In this document: positions 11,022-21,690 of the stretch, piece after piece
Numbering within the stretch: the stretch's first letter is position 1
How the letters are laid out: every line of letters starts with the position of its first letter
NCBI GenBank assembly: GCA_013399875.1
Contig: VXAZ01009403.1
Coordinates: 304,138 to 368,137 of the forward strand
DNA from: Gymnorhina tibicen
Taxonomy: Eukaryota; Chordata; Aves; Passeriformes; Artamidae
Reading direction: 5' to 3'
Length of the DNA stretch: 64,000 bases
Position numbers and translations under genes: made by a program
Notes under the pieces: model-generated
Seen by the model: the letters and a program-made list of their open reading frames with translations, nothing else
The model's database searches: none
Told to the model about the DNA's origin: nothing

Positions 11022-11264
11022 TGAAATAAATAAGATGGACAAATTCGATAATATAAAATAACATAAATTTATTGAATGGCCGAAATATCGGAAACGCGAT
11101 GCCACGATCGAAAAGTCACAGTACCAAGCCCGGGATTGGTACTGGGTGAATGAAAGTCTAGTCTCTATCGTACCAGACTTGCCTAGTTCACAACTGCTGC
11201 TTTTTGCAGCGGGCTTATATACTATGTTTCGCGCAGAGTTCGGAGTTTTGGAGATTAAGTTTTA
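11022..11264 (-). mobile_element. LTR of an endogenous retrovirus-like element, nested in CR1 (partial)
   Basis: A foreign segment that interrupts CR1 exactly after 'agagttcctcc'. Its plus-strand edge is TGAAATAA, so the minus-strand element ends in TTATTTCA, the CA terminus expected of an LTR. On the minus strand the order is a TATA box (TATATAAG, 11221-11214), a GCTGC-AAAAA-GCAGC stem (11210-11196), a 9-bp stem-loop (11144-11119), then an AATAAA (11073-11068) and the CA end. This is U3-R-U5 order. It holds about 13 CpGs in 243 bases while its CpG-poor surroundings have very few, which suggests a young insertion. The 5' part of the LTR lies in the gap. No coding part is visible and the family was not assigned. 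Confidence 0.72.
11119..11144. repeat. stem-loop in the nested LTR
   Basis: CAGTACCAA (11119-11127) and TTGGTACTG (11136-11144) are exact reverse complements around the 8-base loop GCCCGGGA. On the minus strand it sits between the TATA box and AATAAA, so it would lie in the transcribed leader of the element. Confidence 0.8.
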
Positions 11265-11442
11265 NNNNNNNNNNNNNNNNNNNNNNNNNNNNNNNNNNNN
11301 NNNNNNNNNNNNNNNNNNNNNNNNNNNNNNNNNNNNNNNNNNNNNNNNNNNNNNNNNNNNNNNNNNNNNNNNNNNNNNNNNNNNNNNNNNNNNNNNNNNN
11401 NNNNNNNNNNNNNNNNNNNNNNNNNNNNNNNNNNNNNNNNNN
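11265..11442. other. assembly gap (178 N)
   Basis: A run of N that begins inside the nested LTR and ends inside CR1. It therefore hides the other LTR edge, any internal retroviral sequence, the second copy of the target-site duplication and a piece of the host CR1. Apparent open frames crossing it are artefacts. Confidence 1.
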
Positions 11443-11626
11443 GAGCCAATTGCTCACCCATCCCATGATGTGTTTATCCAGCTGTGTGCTGCACATTTTG
11501 TCCAGAAGGATTCTGTGAGAAGACAGTTTTGAAAGCTTTACTGAAATCCAAAAAGATTACATCAACTGACTTCCCTTGATCAACTAGGTGGGTTACTTTG
11601 TCATAAAAGGACAATGAGTTTGACAA

Positions 11627-12135
11627 TCAGGACTTTCCTCTCAGGAAGCCATGCTGGCTGTGATCCATGACTTCATCGTCTTTCATGTGCTTTTCAGTAC
11701 CTCCCAGAATAATCTTCCCCATGGTTTTACCAGACACTGAAGTGAGACTGACAGGCCTGTTGTTTTCAGGGTCCTCCTTCTTGCCCTTCTTGAAAATCGG
11801 GACGTTTGCCAGCTTCCAGTCAGCTGGGACATCTCCAGATTTCCAAGATGGCTCAAAAATCATCAAGAGAGGCTTTGTAATGACATCAGCCATCTCTTTG
11901 AGGATTCTTGGATGAATACTGTCAGGCCCCATAGATTTGTAGGATTCCAGCTGGAGCAGCAGATCCTGCACAATTTCAGTGTTGACTGGGATTTGATCAT
12001 TGTCTCAGTCATCGTCCTCCAGCTCAGGGCACTAAGACTCCCTTGGTGCATCATCCATGTTGAAGACAGAGGCAAAGAATGTGTTAAACACCCATGCCTT
12101 GTTTCTGTCCCTGTTTGTGAGGTGACCATCCTCAT
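11627..12135 (-). pseudogene. CR1 ORF2 reverse-transcriptase remnant
   Basis: The best-preserved coding relic in the window. The minus-strand frame at 11971-11627 stays open for 114 codons and carries the N-terminal reverse-transcriptase blocks of CR1: YKSMGPDSIHPRILKEMAD, then SWKSGDVPADWKLANVPIFK, then NRPVSLTSVSGK and a final HSQHGFLRGKS. Upstream (12135-11971) the homologous LTNRD..KAWVFNTFFASVF block lies in a different frame, so there is a frameshift near 11970. The downstream part, with the catalytic aspartates, is missing behind the LTR and gap. It is non-functional. Confidence 0.9.
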
Positions 12136-12150
12136 CCTGTAATGGGTTGA

Positions 12151-15100
12151 TGTTATATAAATGATCTGATACTGACATAATCTCAGGAATTACTGCTAAA
12201 ATGATATTTTTTAGAACACCTCCTCATTCAGATTGTTGGCAACCATCTTGGCATTAAGTTGAAACTATGATAGATCTGGCTAGATTTAATCAGGATCCTT
12301 TTGAACTTGATAATAGAGCTGCAATATGATCCAGAAAAACTTTTAATTAAAATTAAAAAATACAAATGAATTCTTCCAGATAGGCTCTTTGAAGAATTTT
12401 TTAAGTAGGGGCAAGCACAATCATGAGGGAATGATGCTGATGACTCTTACAGCTTAATTTAAAGTCTGTTTTGAAGAACTGAATGGTGTGATTGACACTG
12501 CAGGTAATATACTGAGCTATAATTCACTCTGTTGTATTTAAATAATGATTTCTGCTGTTTAAAAGGAGATATTCACTTCATTAATCTACATGGATTGACA
12601 GTGATGTCATGGCTGTGAATGTAAGTTATGTATCACATTTATTATTAGGAGCTTTGTCACTTTTATTATGACAATGAAAATGAGGAAGAAGGCTGAAGAG
12701 GCCAGGATAAAAAACATAATGAAGTCCTCAGAGACTGCTTGTGCATGGTTTGGGAATGTGCTTAAACCAAACACCCCCTTGGCCATATAATATTTATTAT
12801 GACTTTTTTTTCTCCTATCAAATTTAATTCTCTCTGAACTGTTGGGAAAAAATTGCCCGCTGTGATGATAATAAGGTCTTCGAATATTAACTGTGTCCTA
12901 AATGATTTATGAACTTTTGGAATAAACTAAACACCTTTTTTTATTATAGGGGGGAATGGGTCTTTGTGATTTCAATAAAAAATACGAAGACAGCATCAAA
13001 GACCCCAAATTCAGTGGAATGTTTTATTAGTACTCTGTAGTTATTGTATCTGGGACCAGATGTAATATGATGCCACAGAAAAGTCACACCATGTGACTGC
13101 AGTGTAACCTCTTCATGTCACTCTTTTTGAGCTGATTAGGAGGAGACAGTAGGAAGGGTCTTGGGGTTCTGTGAGGATCTGTATTCTATATAGTTGGTCA
13201 GGGAAAAAAGTAAGTACGGAAATCAGGCACTTTGTAAGGATGCCGTGTAACTACAAAGTGTAAACACACAAAGTGTAAGCAGAGCTTTATGTAAGGCATG
13301 AAAAGTATTTATTTTGTTCTGTTCAGCTTTTGTAAGATATTGTAGAAAAGATGTGGATCAATTTCTATCCAGAAGGAAACAAGAAAATCAAGCTGGAATC
13401 TGAGCAACATTGTCTTATATTGGAGATCATATTAGGAGATTAGTGTTATTAACCCTAGAGAGAGGAAGATCAAGGAGGAACTTAAATTCTCAACCATATA
13501 AAAATGCCATTGCATGATGGGTGTGTATTTTGTGTTTCTTGTGAATATCCAATTCAATACGGCCAGTATAAAAAAAGTCTTCAGCAGCTCTTTATTTCAA
13601 GAATACTTGTTACTGAGAACTTCCCCTGCTGGAATGTGGACAGGAAAGGGATTATTTTCAGGGAAATGGGACCTATTGCATGGCAATGGGCAGAGACTTT
13701 GGGCATCTGCCCTCTGTGAGGTCATGGTTCATAGAACCATGGGAGGTTCCTCAAGGAGAGGTTCCTTCCCAGGGTGCACATGTGCTGGCCTTTCAACCTC
13801 GCCTGTCCTCTGTGCAGCCAGCAGCTCTTGCTGGCCAGTTGTTTGCTCTGTGGGATTATGGAGCAGGAGGGAAAATGGGATCTTTGGTTATTTGAAGTGG
13901 ACAGCTGTACCTGCCCTGACAGGTCCTGGTTTCGAACCGCAGCTCAGTGACTTGCTGTGGTGGAGCACAGGCAGCCATATGGCTGGACAGAGATTGTGGA
14001 GGTGGATAACTTGCATGCAGGAGTAGCGCAGGTGTGGGAAAGAAGGTGGCACAAAATACAGGATAACAGGATGGAGGACTAAGGAAAGATCCTGATTTGC
14101 AAAAATGGAGAAAATTGGAGTATGGTACAAGTAACTGGAATAAAGTCTTGATGTACTGGTTGGAAGTTACATAAAAGGGAAGGTGAGAGAGGAAGTAACA
14201 AATGAAGCTCTTCTGATAGAAGGAACAAGGAGGAAGGAACAGGGCTACGGAGACAAGGAGACTGGGATGTCATGAGAGACCTGACAACTGGAAACTAGTG
14301 TCTGCTGGCTGATGAAAGTATGAGTGATTATGGAGTTTGCTCCTACTGAAGTCAAATCAGGGAGGTTCAGGAGCTTGTGTACACATTCTCCACAGAATTG
14401 TTTATAGTTTATTTCATACTTTCTCAGATTGGAGCAGGTAATTAGTCTTCTTGTTGGCAGGACTATTAAAATACATGCCCTCTGTTTTGTTTCTGCTTTA
14501 GTATTATTCAGTCAGTTTACCTGGAACTACTCAATTCTACTTTAAAATGCAGTGTTTGAGATGGGTAAAATGGTTTGGGGAAGGGAACCTACAAAAACCA
14601 GGTTTGTAACAGTCATTAGTAATTAAGTATCTCTGTTTATCTGCCTTCTCCCTTTAAGAGAAAAATATACCAGTATTCCTTGAACAACAAATGCTGGAAG
14701 AGAAATATTAATGAGTGGGTATTTTCTGAGCAGAATTAAGAGCAAAGAGCAAAGGAAGGTTTAGAAGACACTTCATGAATGATGTGGAAGTTACTTAGCA
14801 ACTTTTAACTTTGTTTTAGCGTTGTTTTATAACTAATTAAAACTAATGTGTGTAACTCATGGGCAAAACAGCTAGTAAAGATCTCAAGGGGTTAAATTGT
14901 TTGGTCCTCCTGTTGGAAGGTATAGAGTTTTGGAAAAACTACTTGTCAGTAATTTGTGTGAGAAAAATATCATGCTCTCCTCAGCTTTGGTTTCTGAAAA
15001 TGAGTTATTTTACATCAAGGTCTCTGGAAAACTCAAATTGGGGGAAGGGCTGTTTTTTGTAGTAATTGCTAGTCTTGGCTGTGTGACATTGCCAGAGCTG

Positions 15101-15198
15101 AGCAATTGCAGAGGGTCATTACAGTGGGAAGCACTGAGTATCCCTGGACAATGGAGAGGGCCCACGGTCCCTGCTGAAGTAGCTTTCTTGTTGGTTGC
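12151..15198. other. no gene recognised; holds the longest gap-free open frame
   Basis: AT-rich DNA up to about 13.5 kb, then a moderately G/C-richer stretch at 13.6-14.0 kb. A plus-strand open frame of 170 codons runs 13514-14026, but it has no recognisable domain and no clear splice context, and its length is not far beyond chance. A small hairpin with 8-bp arms lies at 13723-13741. Confidence 0.5.
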
Positions 15199-15837
15199 TG
15201 TCCCGGTTTGAGACAAATTCGGAGGAACGTCCAAAATGAACGTCCTCTGATAGAAGGCAGGTTACAGCCACCCCTCTCCCACCAGGTTCGTAAAGGAATT
15301 CCTCAGAGGAAAGTGAAAGGGAAAAAACCCTACTTATTTAACAAACGCAGTGCACGGCAGGCACGGGAAGAGAATAATGCTGAATAATAAAACCTCTCGC
15401 TGTGGAGAGAACCTGGGTAGATTTCAGAGTCCTTTCTGTGGGTGTGGTCTCTCTCTCTCCTCTTTGGAGCTGGACTTCAGTGTGGGCCCCTCCAGGTTGG
15501 TGTAAGATCTCCCACTGAGGTTCTGATGTTATTGAACAGTCCAGAAGAGAAGAAGAAGAAGAAGCCAAAGTCCCAGGGAAGGAAAGGAGTTTAACTCTCT
15601 GTCTCTCTCTTCCAAGAAAAAGGAGCCAAGATCTGGGAAAAGCAGCAAGGTGCTTTCCTCCGCTGCACAGCAGCAGAATGCAGAGGGTTTATCTCTGTGT
15701 CCTTGAACACAAAACCACTTGTTTTTTTTTCTCCCTTTCTCTTGGACGCAGTTTTAAAGGCACAGAAAGGCACAGGATTCATATCTGGGCATAGAGCAGG
15801 CAATAGGGGATACACATCATAAAGTTACCCCAAGACA
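15199..15837 (-). mobile_element. complete-looking LTR of an endogenous retrovirus-like element
   Basis: A 639-base block whose ends form the LTR-type inverted repeat TGTC...GACA (plus-strand TGTCCCGG at 15199 and CAAGACA ending at 15837). The start TGTCCCGGTTTGAGACAAAT and the end TAACTTTATGATGTG (minus strand) match an LTR type I recall as common in bird genomes. On the minus strand a CTTTAAAAC TATA-like box lies near 15752, and a decayed polyadenylation site (TTAAATAAG) lies near 15330. CpGs are more frequent than in the flanks. The flanking pentamers GTTGC and GTTCT match at only three positions, so the duplication is decayed or misplaced. No internal retroviral sequence adjoins, so it is probably a solo LTR. 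Confidence 0.72.
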
Positions 15838-15974
15838 GTTCTGGATGTGAGTTTGGTTAGATGAAACTCACTTCAGTGTTCTGAAGTTCTGTCTGTTTTT
15901 GCTAGTTATGATGTGAAATTATCCTTTGATTTCAATACTAAGTATTAAGGTCTAATACCTGTTTTGCTCTGCAG

Positions 15975-16037
15975 GCCACAAATCCTCTTCTACCTTTTAA
16001 AATTACTGGCTGACCTGCTTTGCACAAGGCACCCAGA
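15975..16037 (+). other. candidate exon (speculative)
   Basis: A strong acceptor (pyrimidine tract ending in tgctctgcag) and a donor-like CAGA|GTAAGC bound 63 bases. Only one frame is open (1 + 60 + 2 bases). Its exit phase matches the entry phase of an open frame in the 18451-18489 segment. The encoded stretch is leucine-rich and unrecognised. Confidence 0.15.
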
Positions 16038-16186
16038 GTAAGCAAAAAGTATCTTCTTGAGCTTAAGAAGTCCTTAACACACTTTTGATATCCATTTAAA
16101 GAATAAACTTACCTTTCCTGAAGTGGTTTAGGTCTTGGGGGTTTTTATTTGGTTGGGTTTTTGTGTTTGATTTGAGAGGAAAAAAG

Positions 16187-16237
16187 GTCAACACAACAAT
16201 ACTGTCAACACAACAGTACTGTCAACACAACAATACC
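16187..16237. repeat. 17-bp minisatellite, three copies
   Basis: GTCAACACAACAATACT, GTCAACACAACAGTACT and GTCAACACAACAATACC stand head to tail with one difference each in copies two and three. Confidence 0.95.
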
Positions 16238-17112
16238 ATCCAAGTCATATTGGATTGTCTCTTTATGCCCACTGCATTGACTAATTACACTGTACAGGCT
16301 GCCTACACCACAGAACAAGAAACACCTGAAGGGTGCAGTTTGTGGAGTTCAATAAGCAGTTGCTCAGTAGAGAGAGGAGGCAAAGTGAAGGCAGTGTCCG
16401 AGGTCTTTGTTATGCTTGCCTTTCTGGTGATGTGTGAAAAGTTTCCCATTCAGTTCAGTGGAAGCAGAAGCTACTTGCAGTGAGATAGTCTCATCCTCCT
16501 GTGGTGATAACACTGCTGTCCTTTCTCCTGGTTGGTCTTTCAACAGTTGCTTTGCAGTTCAGCTGACTTTTCTTATGGCTGAGTGAAATATTAATAAAAA
16601 GGACAGGCAGTGTAAATTGCATATGAATAATAGTAGATAACTTACCATAAAAAAAATTAATCTGATATTTTGGAAATGGGTGTAAAAAGAAATGGATACA
16701 TTTTTTTCTTTTTTCCCCATCACACTTGGAAAAAAAATCTGTGTGGTTGAAGCTTCCATCTATTTCAGTGTAAAGTTTTATTGTAATATCTGGAGAACAT
16801 CTTCCTGGCCAGGTATGATTCCTTACATCTTTCATATGATCTTTCTATTCTCTTACTTAAATCAGTACAAGAGCTCTGTATTTGTGTGGGAATGTTTTAA
16901 ATGATTGACATTGTTTAGCTGGGGTTTGTTGCCATTTGGGGCTGAAAGCATTCCATTCCATTTTCTTTTGAATCTGTAAGATGTTTTGATTAATGTTCCC
17001 ACCCTGTGTCTTATTTTTCTGTAACTGGATGGTGTACTGAAGTATACAGACAAGGTGTGTAAAACGGAAAGAACTATCCTTAAAATAATTGAATTAATTG
17101 AGATGTTCACAC

Positions 17113-17385
17113 TCATAGAATCACAGAATCATTTAGGTTGGAAAAGACCTTTAAGATCATCGAGTAGCATTAACCCAGCATTGTCAAGTCCACCACTAAA
17201 CCATGTATCCAAGTGGCCTATCTACACGCTTTTTAAATAACCTCGGGGCAGTTACTGAACCACTTTGCTGGGCAACCTTGTTACACTGCTTGAGAAACCT
17301 TTTGGGGAAGAAATTTTTTCCTAATATCCAATCTAAATCTCCCCTGGTGCAACTTGAGGCTGTTTCCTCTTATGGAATCTTGTGG
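17113..17385 (-). mobile_element. CR1 3' end fragment
   Basis: A minus-strand CR1 tail beginning with two ATTCTRTG-type units in reverse complement (tcatagaatcacagaatc). It is followed by 'ggttggaaaagacctttaag', 'ccaccactaaacca', a degraded 'agaaaccttttggggaagaa' and 'ctaatatccaatctaaatctc', which is the usual order of a CR1 3' end. Confidence 0.92.
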
Positions 17386-18788
17386 GTATTGCAGATTAAC
17401 TGACACTACTGTTAACTGGTTTTGAAAGTTTACTTCATCTCACGGGAAATTCTTCAGGTGCATGAGACAAACTATCATGTGTTCTTTGTTTCTCCCTCTG
17501 TGCTCTCAGTCTCCAGTGTGCTGACTGCTTTAATCAGCTATTAATGATGATTTTTTCCCAGTACAAATACAAGACACTACTGTCTACTACAAATAACTTG
17601 TGTGTTGTAGTTTGCTTTTAAGGAAAAGTGAAAACAACTTTATCTGAAATGAAGTCTCATTTTCCATTTCACTGGTTTATCCCGGGGTGCACATAGAGCT
17701 GTGTCTAAACACAGGAGAAGTATTAGCACTTAGGGAAATACAAATAACTCACTAATAAAATGGGTAATTGGAAGAGTTCAAACTCATTTAAGAAAAACGA
17801 TGGAGCCAATAATAAAGAATTAAGTGGAGAGTGTTGACTGACAACTAGCATGCATCTGCTTCCAAATTTCGAGCTTACTCTTGTAACAGACAATGCTTAA
17901 AATGACTATAATAGCACAAAATTGGATGAAGATAATGCTTCTGTCTTTGTTCATTTACATTCTGCTTTTGCAGCACTTTGGATATAGCCTTCCTGTCCTT
18001 TTATACTCAGCCAATTTGTCTGTTATTGTTTGTGTGAGATCGTTTTTCTCTTCTCATGGAAAAGTAGGACATAATGTTTTCGGAGGAGAGAGGGAATATA
18101 TATTTTTTTGAAACCACCGTTAGTCATCAGGGGACTTAGGATGTTTGGTACCTTGAAGTTGTTTTTGAATTGTTACCATTCAAAACTGAAAGGTTTAGCA
18201 GGCAGACCATGATGGTCCATAGCATCTATTTACTGAAAGTCAGAACAAGTGAAAAGTAGAATGTGGCAATTTAGAAGTCAGTTCTGTGGAGCTACTAAAT
18301 ATTGCACAGCTGAAATCCCTTTTTAGTTTCTTGTACAGATTAGTTCATGTATGTGAAAGGCTGCAGGACAGAAGTCTGCAGGTGGCATGAACTGCATTGG
18401 TCTCACCATCTGAAGCAATTCAGATAAACTGATTTGGATTTTATCTTTAGAAACAGCCGTTTGCAGGAGCAGAGGGGATTGAAACCGGTGTAAGTATTGA
18501 ATGGGCTTTGTTAAAATATGTATTTAGAGTAATAAATGTTGCTACTTGTGATATATTAGAGAAGAAAGAGGTATCTTCTAAGTGATGAACTTGTAAGTTA
18601 GTGTTACAAATAATAAATTAATAAGGCCTCTTACATTTTGGATCTTCTCATCATCTACAATATATGAGGTGTGTGTGCTGGTTTGATACATTTTTTACAG
18701 ATTCAACATCTGTGTTCTGTGTCTAATTTTGGGTGTGTTTCCACTCTTTTAATCTGCACTCACGTTTTTTTGTGAAAAGAACAATTGC
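17386..18788. other. no gene recognised
   Basis: AT-rich DNA with short open frames only. It contains the exon-like segment at 18451-18489, and another good acceptor near 17971 that lacks a convincing donor. Confidence 0.5.
18451..18489 (+). other. candidate short exon (speculative)
   Basis: An acceptor (ttatctttag) and a near-consensus donor (GGT|GTAAGTATT) bound 39 bases that contain two CpGs. Two of the three frames are open. One (KQPFAGAEGIETG) is a whole number of codons. The other fits the phase chain with 15975-16037 and 21122-21223. The donor is one of the best in the window, but length and context do not allow identification. Confidence 0.2.
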
Positions 18789-18982
18789 AGAATCACAGAA
18801 TGGTGGGGGTTGGAAGGGACCTCTGGAGATACCTAGTCCAACCTCCCTGCTGAAGCAGGTTCACTTACAGCAGGTTGCACAGAACTGTGTCCAGGCAGGT
18901 TTTGATAATCTTGAGAGAATCCACAGCCTCTATGCTCAGCCTAATTGCTTAATACTTCCATCTGCTAAAAGACTTTCTTAGG
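18789..18982 (-). mobile_element. CR1 3' end fragment
   Basis: The start agaatcacagaatggtgggg is followed by 'gttggaagggacctctggag', 'tagtccaacctccctgctga' and 'gcaggttgcacagaactgtg', the standard CR1 3' UTR order on the minus strand. It ends near 18982. Confidence 0.93.
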
Positions 18983-21510
18983 CTGTCAGCAGTGCACACA
19001 CATCAGGGAATGTTGAAATATTAAACTCCTGGAATAGATTTGGCAGAAATCAAAGCCTTTTTTCTGGTGAGAAATTTTTTTTTAAACTTTAGATTAAACA
19101 AAATAAGACAGATTATAACTAGAAAAGTTTGGGAACTGTATCTTCAATATGAGTAAATCTTTAATGTAATACATATATGTTTTTCTAGCAACATAAGTTG
19201 TAATGATGGTACACATTTTTCCTGAAATTTTAATTGCATATTCATCAAGGAACTGATTTGATGAAGCACTTAAGAATAAGCTTAATTATAAACTTGTGAA
19301 TAGTCACACCATCAGTTTTATTTCAAGATTGTGTATTTGTTGTGTTCAATAGTTTTGTTGATTTTTGAGGCATGGAACACACTTTCCTATTGTACTTAAT
19401 TTTTTTTTCTTTTGTGGAGAAAAGCTTGTGGAAATTAATCTTTTTTGGAGACTAATTTTGTGTGGATTCTACTAATTTCCCAATTTTTTTGCAACAGTGG
19501 TGTCACTGAGCTGGTGAGGAGTGGAGAGGGGACAGGTGCCATGCTCCTGAGCAAATATGACATTTTAAAAAGTTAAGTGTGCTGATTTTATACCTCACTT
19601 TTAGCATTAGAAGCAATTAGGAAGATCTTGTAAAAAATTCTGTTGTGGGGTGGATTTTCAGTTGCAAACAGTTTGCCTCTGAAAATCCCAACACGTTTTT
19701 TGGTGTGGTTTTGTGCTTTTTTTTTTAATGAGCTCGTGTCAGTCACCTTAAATGAATCTCGTCAGGACATGGGGCAATGTCTCCAGTGTTTCACAGGAAC
19801 AGCAGTAGAACCAGATCTTCTGAAGCCTGTTCGTGTCTTTCTTATTTTCAGCAAAAAATGTTTGGTTAAGTGACTATGTCTTTGGGTTGAAATAAGATTT
19901 TAGTTCTGAATTAATCTTTGCTGTAGAGAGGCTTGGCTTTTTGATCTTCCTAAGGAACCTCTTTAGAAGAAAGAAAGCTTTGAATTCTGACAGGTGACTG
20001 ACAGACAGTGAAGAAGAGGCACAATGAAGCTTATGTTCCAGAGAAATCTAGTAATCTGAAAGGTCAGGTGAATTGAGGGTGGGAATAAATATTTTTCTGC
20101 TAATGCATTTTTAAAACATAAGCAATGTCAGCAAATGGTTCTGGAGAGATGTATTATAGCTGTCTTGAGGTGACTCACAAGTCATTATCTGATGGCTCTT
20201 TCGAAGATAAAAAGGCAAGAGAAAGAAATGATGCTACTTGCCATGTTGTAAAGTTCAGAAGATTAGATGATTCCAAGGAAATGGCATAAACACTGATTGA
20301 AAAAAGAATTGTTTTGTGTCTTTTTCTTTTAGATAAGTGGAAATGCTTCTTCAGAAGTTTGGGCGCATTTGTTGTCAGGGAAGTCATGGAGATGATGAGT
20401 TACAGATGCTGCATGACAGGGTAGCAGGAGGTGAGCTGCAGCACCTAGACTTGACAGTTTGAGATGGAAAGTTTCGTGGGGCATCCAGGATAGTGATTCT
20501 TATCTCCCTGCTTACCATCTGTGATTTTTTTAGGAATTCAGGTAATCCAGCGCATCATATGCTGGCATGAAGCTTTTATGTCACTTCTGCATCTAAATTG
20601 ATTTCAGCATATACTTATAATAAAATAAATGCTCTGTTATCAGGAGTTTTAATTGTAGTACTTTGACATGAAGTGTTTTCAGAGTACTATAAACCTAGCC
20701 CAGTGTAAAATCTTCCTGGGTGTGAGAGCAAATACTGACTGTTTTCCACTTGGAGCACTCAGATTCAAGGGATTAAGCAAGTTGGCCAGTGTGATGGCCT
20801 TGTAAGAGACGAAATTAAAATAAGGAAATAAAGAATGGATCTCAAATTCCTTGTTGAAGTCTAAATAAGAACATGATTTCTTCTGTAGATAAGAGTTTAT
20901 AGCCTGTATCCCTTCTATATTGCCGCTGTTGATATACTTTTGGTTATGTTATTCGAGCTATCTGTTATAGTGTCAGCTAATGAAAAATACTTTCCTTCTC
21001 TTATCTGTGCTCTCAAACTTGGCATCAGTCTGTTGGGACATTAATGCTCAAGTAACTTTGATTGTTGTGCAGCTTCTTGTTTTGGCTATTTTTAAAGCCC
21101 AATACCTTGTTCTTTTTGCAGACTTCATGACTACCCAGCTTTATACAAAAGAGACTGTTTCTTTGTGATGCTGCCGCTGATCCCTGACAGATTGTGCATG
21201 TGTTTGTGGCCAAGTTTAGCTGAGTAAAAACCTGGCCTACTTTCTAAAGATTTTTTTTCAGGCTGTAATAAATGTGCCAAATTTGGAAGCAGAGAAGATT
21301 GTTCAGGATGTCTAATTTGCATGCCAATACTTGGAGTGCATTTGCAGATCATTAGAACTTCTTAGCAGTGCTAGAATGTCTGGGTGGCTTTGGTGCTGTA
21401 CCTTTTCCAATGCCACCTGCTGCTTTGGGAGAGTCGGTGTCATAAGGGAACTATGAAGACTTTCCACAAAACTTTGCACTTTTGAAACTGAGAAAAGTTG
21501 GTTTTTACCA
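18983..21510. other. no gene recognised
   Basis: AT-rich DNA. Noted and unconfirmed: a 16-base segment between a strong acceptor (ttttttgcaacag, near 19498) and a GTGAGG donor, and the exon-like segment at 21122-21223. Confidence 0.5.
21122..21223 (+). other. candidate exon (speculative)
   Basis: An excellent acceptor (ccttgttctttttgcag) precedes 102 bases open in one frame (1 + 33 codons + 2 bases). The segment ends at a moderate donor, CTGA|GTAAAA. Its phases match both the preceding (18451-18489) and following (25518-25661) candidates. The product is unrecognised. Confidence 0.17.
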
Positions 21511-21690
21511 GAGAATCATTAAGGTTGGAAAAGACCTTCAAGATCATCAGTTGACTGAATACCACATTGCCCACTAAACCATATCGCAAAGTGCCACACC
21601 TGCTTATTTTTTGAACACTTCAAGAGAGATGGTGACTCTAACACTTCCCCAGGGGCCTGTTCCAATGCTTAACCTCTCTTTCGGTGGTTA
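21511..21690 (-). mobile_element. CR1 3' end fragment
   Basis: A minus-strand CR1 tail: 'agaatcattaaggttggaaa', 'agaccttcaagatcatc', 'ttccccaggggcctgttcca', 'cctctctttcggtgg'. It is moderately diverged and has lost part of the ATTCTRTG tail. Confidence 0.88.

Larger units (their letters stand above)
10178..12150 (-). mobile_element. CR1 LINE, long 5'-truncated copy interrupted by an LTR
   Basis: The longest CR1 in the window. The 3' end near 10178 carries 'ttggaagggacccacagg'. The copy then runs through the 3' UTR and ORF2 C-terminus (10262-11021) and is interrupted at 11022 by a foreign LTR and an assembly gap. It resumes at 11443 with 'gagccaattgctcaccca' and continues through the reverse-transcriptase domain to about 12150. 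The junction sequences on either side match parts of the CR1 consensus that are normally separated by about 175-200 bases (from memory), so some CR1 sequence is hidden in the gap or lost. It is of the same 3'-end type as the fragment at 47099. Confidence 0.92.
15838..17112. other. no gene recognised; minisatellite and one exon-like segment
   Basis: AT-rich DNA with a three-copy 17-bp minisatellite (16187-16237) and an exon-like segment at 15975-16037. Open frames at 16163-16483 (plus) and 16491-16835 (minus) lack any family resemblance. Confidence 0.5.

Noticed and set aside
11146..11532. Open frames spanning the N run
   Set aside because: Most of each frame is unknown sequence, so the apparent length is an artefact of the gap.
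13920..13950. 'ggtttcgaaccgc', resembling a tRNA T-arm or B box
   Set aside because: No A box, cloverleaf partner stems or terminator around it, so not a tRNA gene.
19485..19515. 16-base segment between a strong acceptor and GTGAGG
   Set aside because: Microexons this short cannot be supported without transcript evidence.
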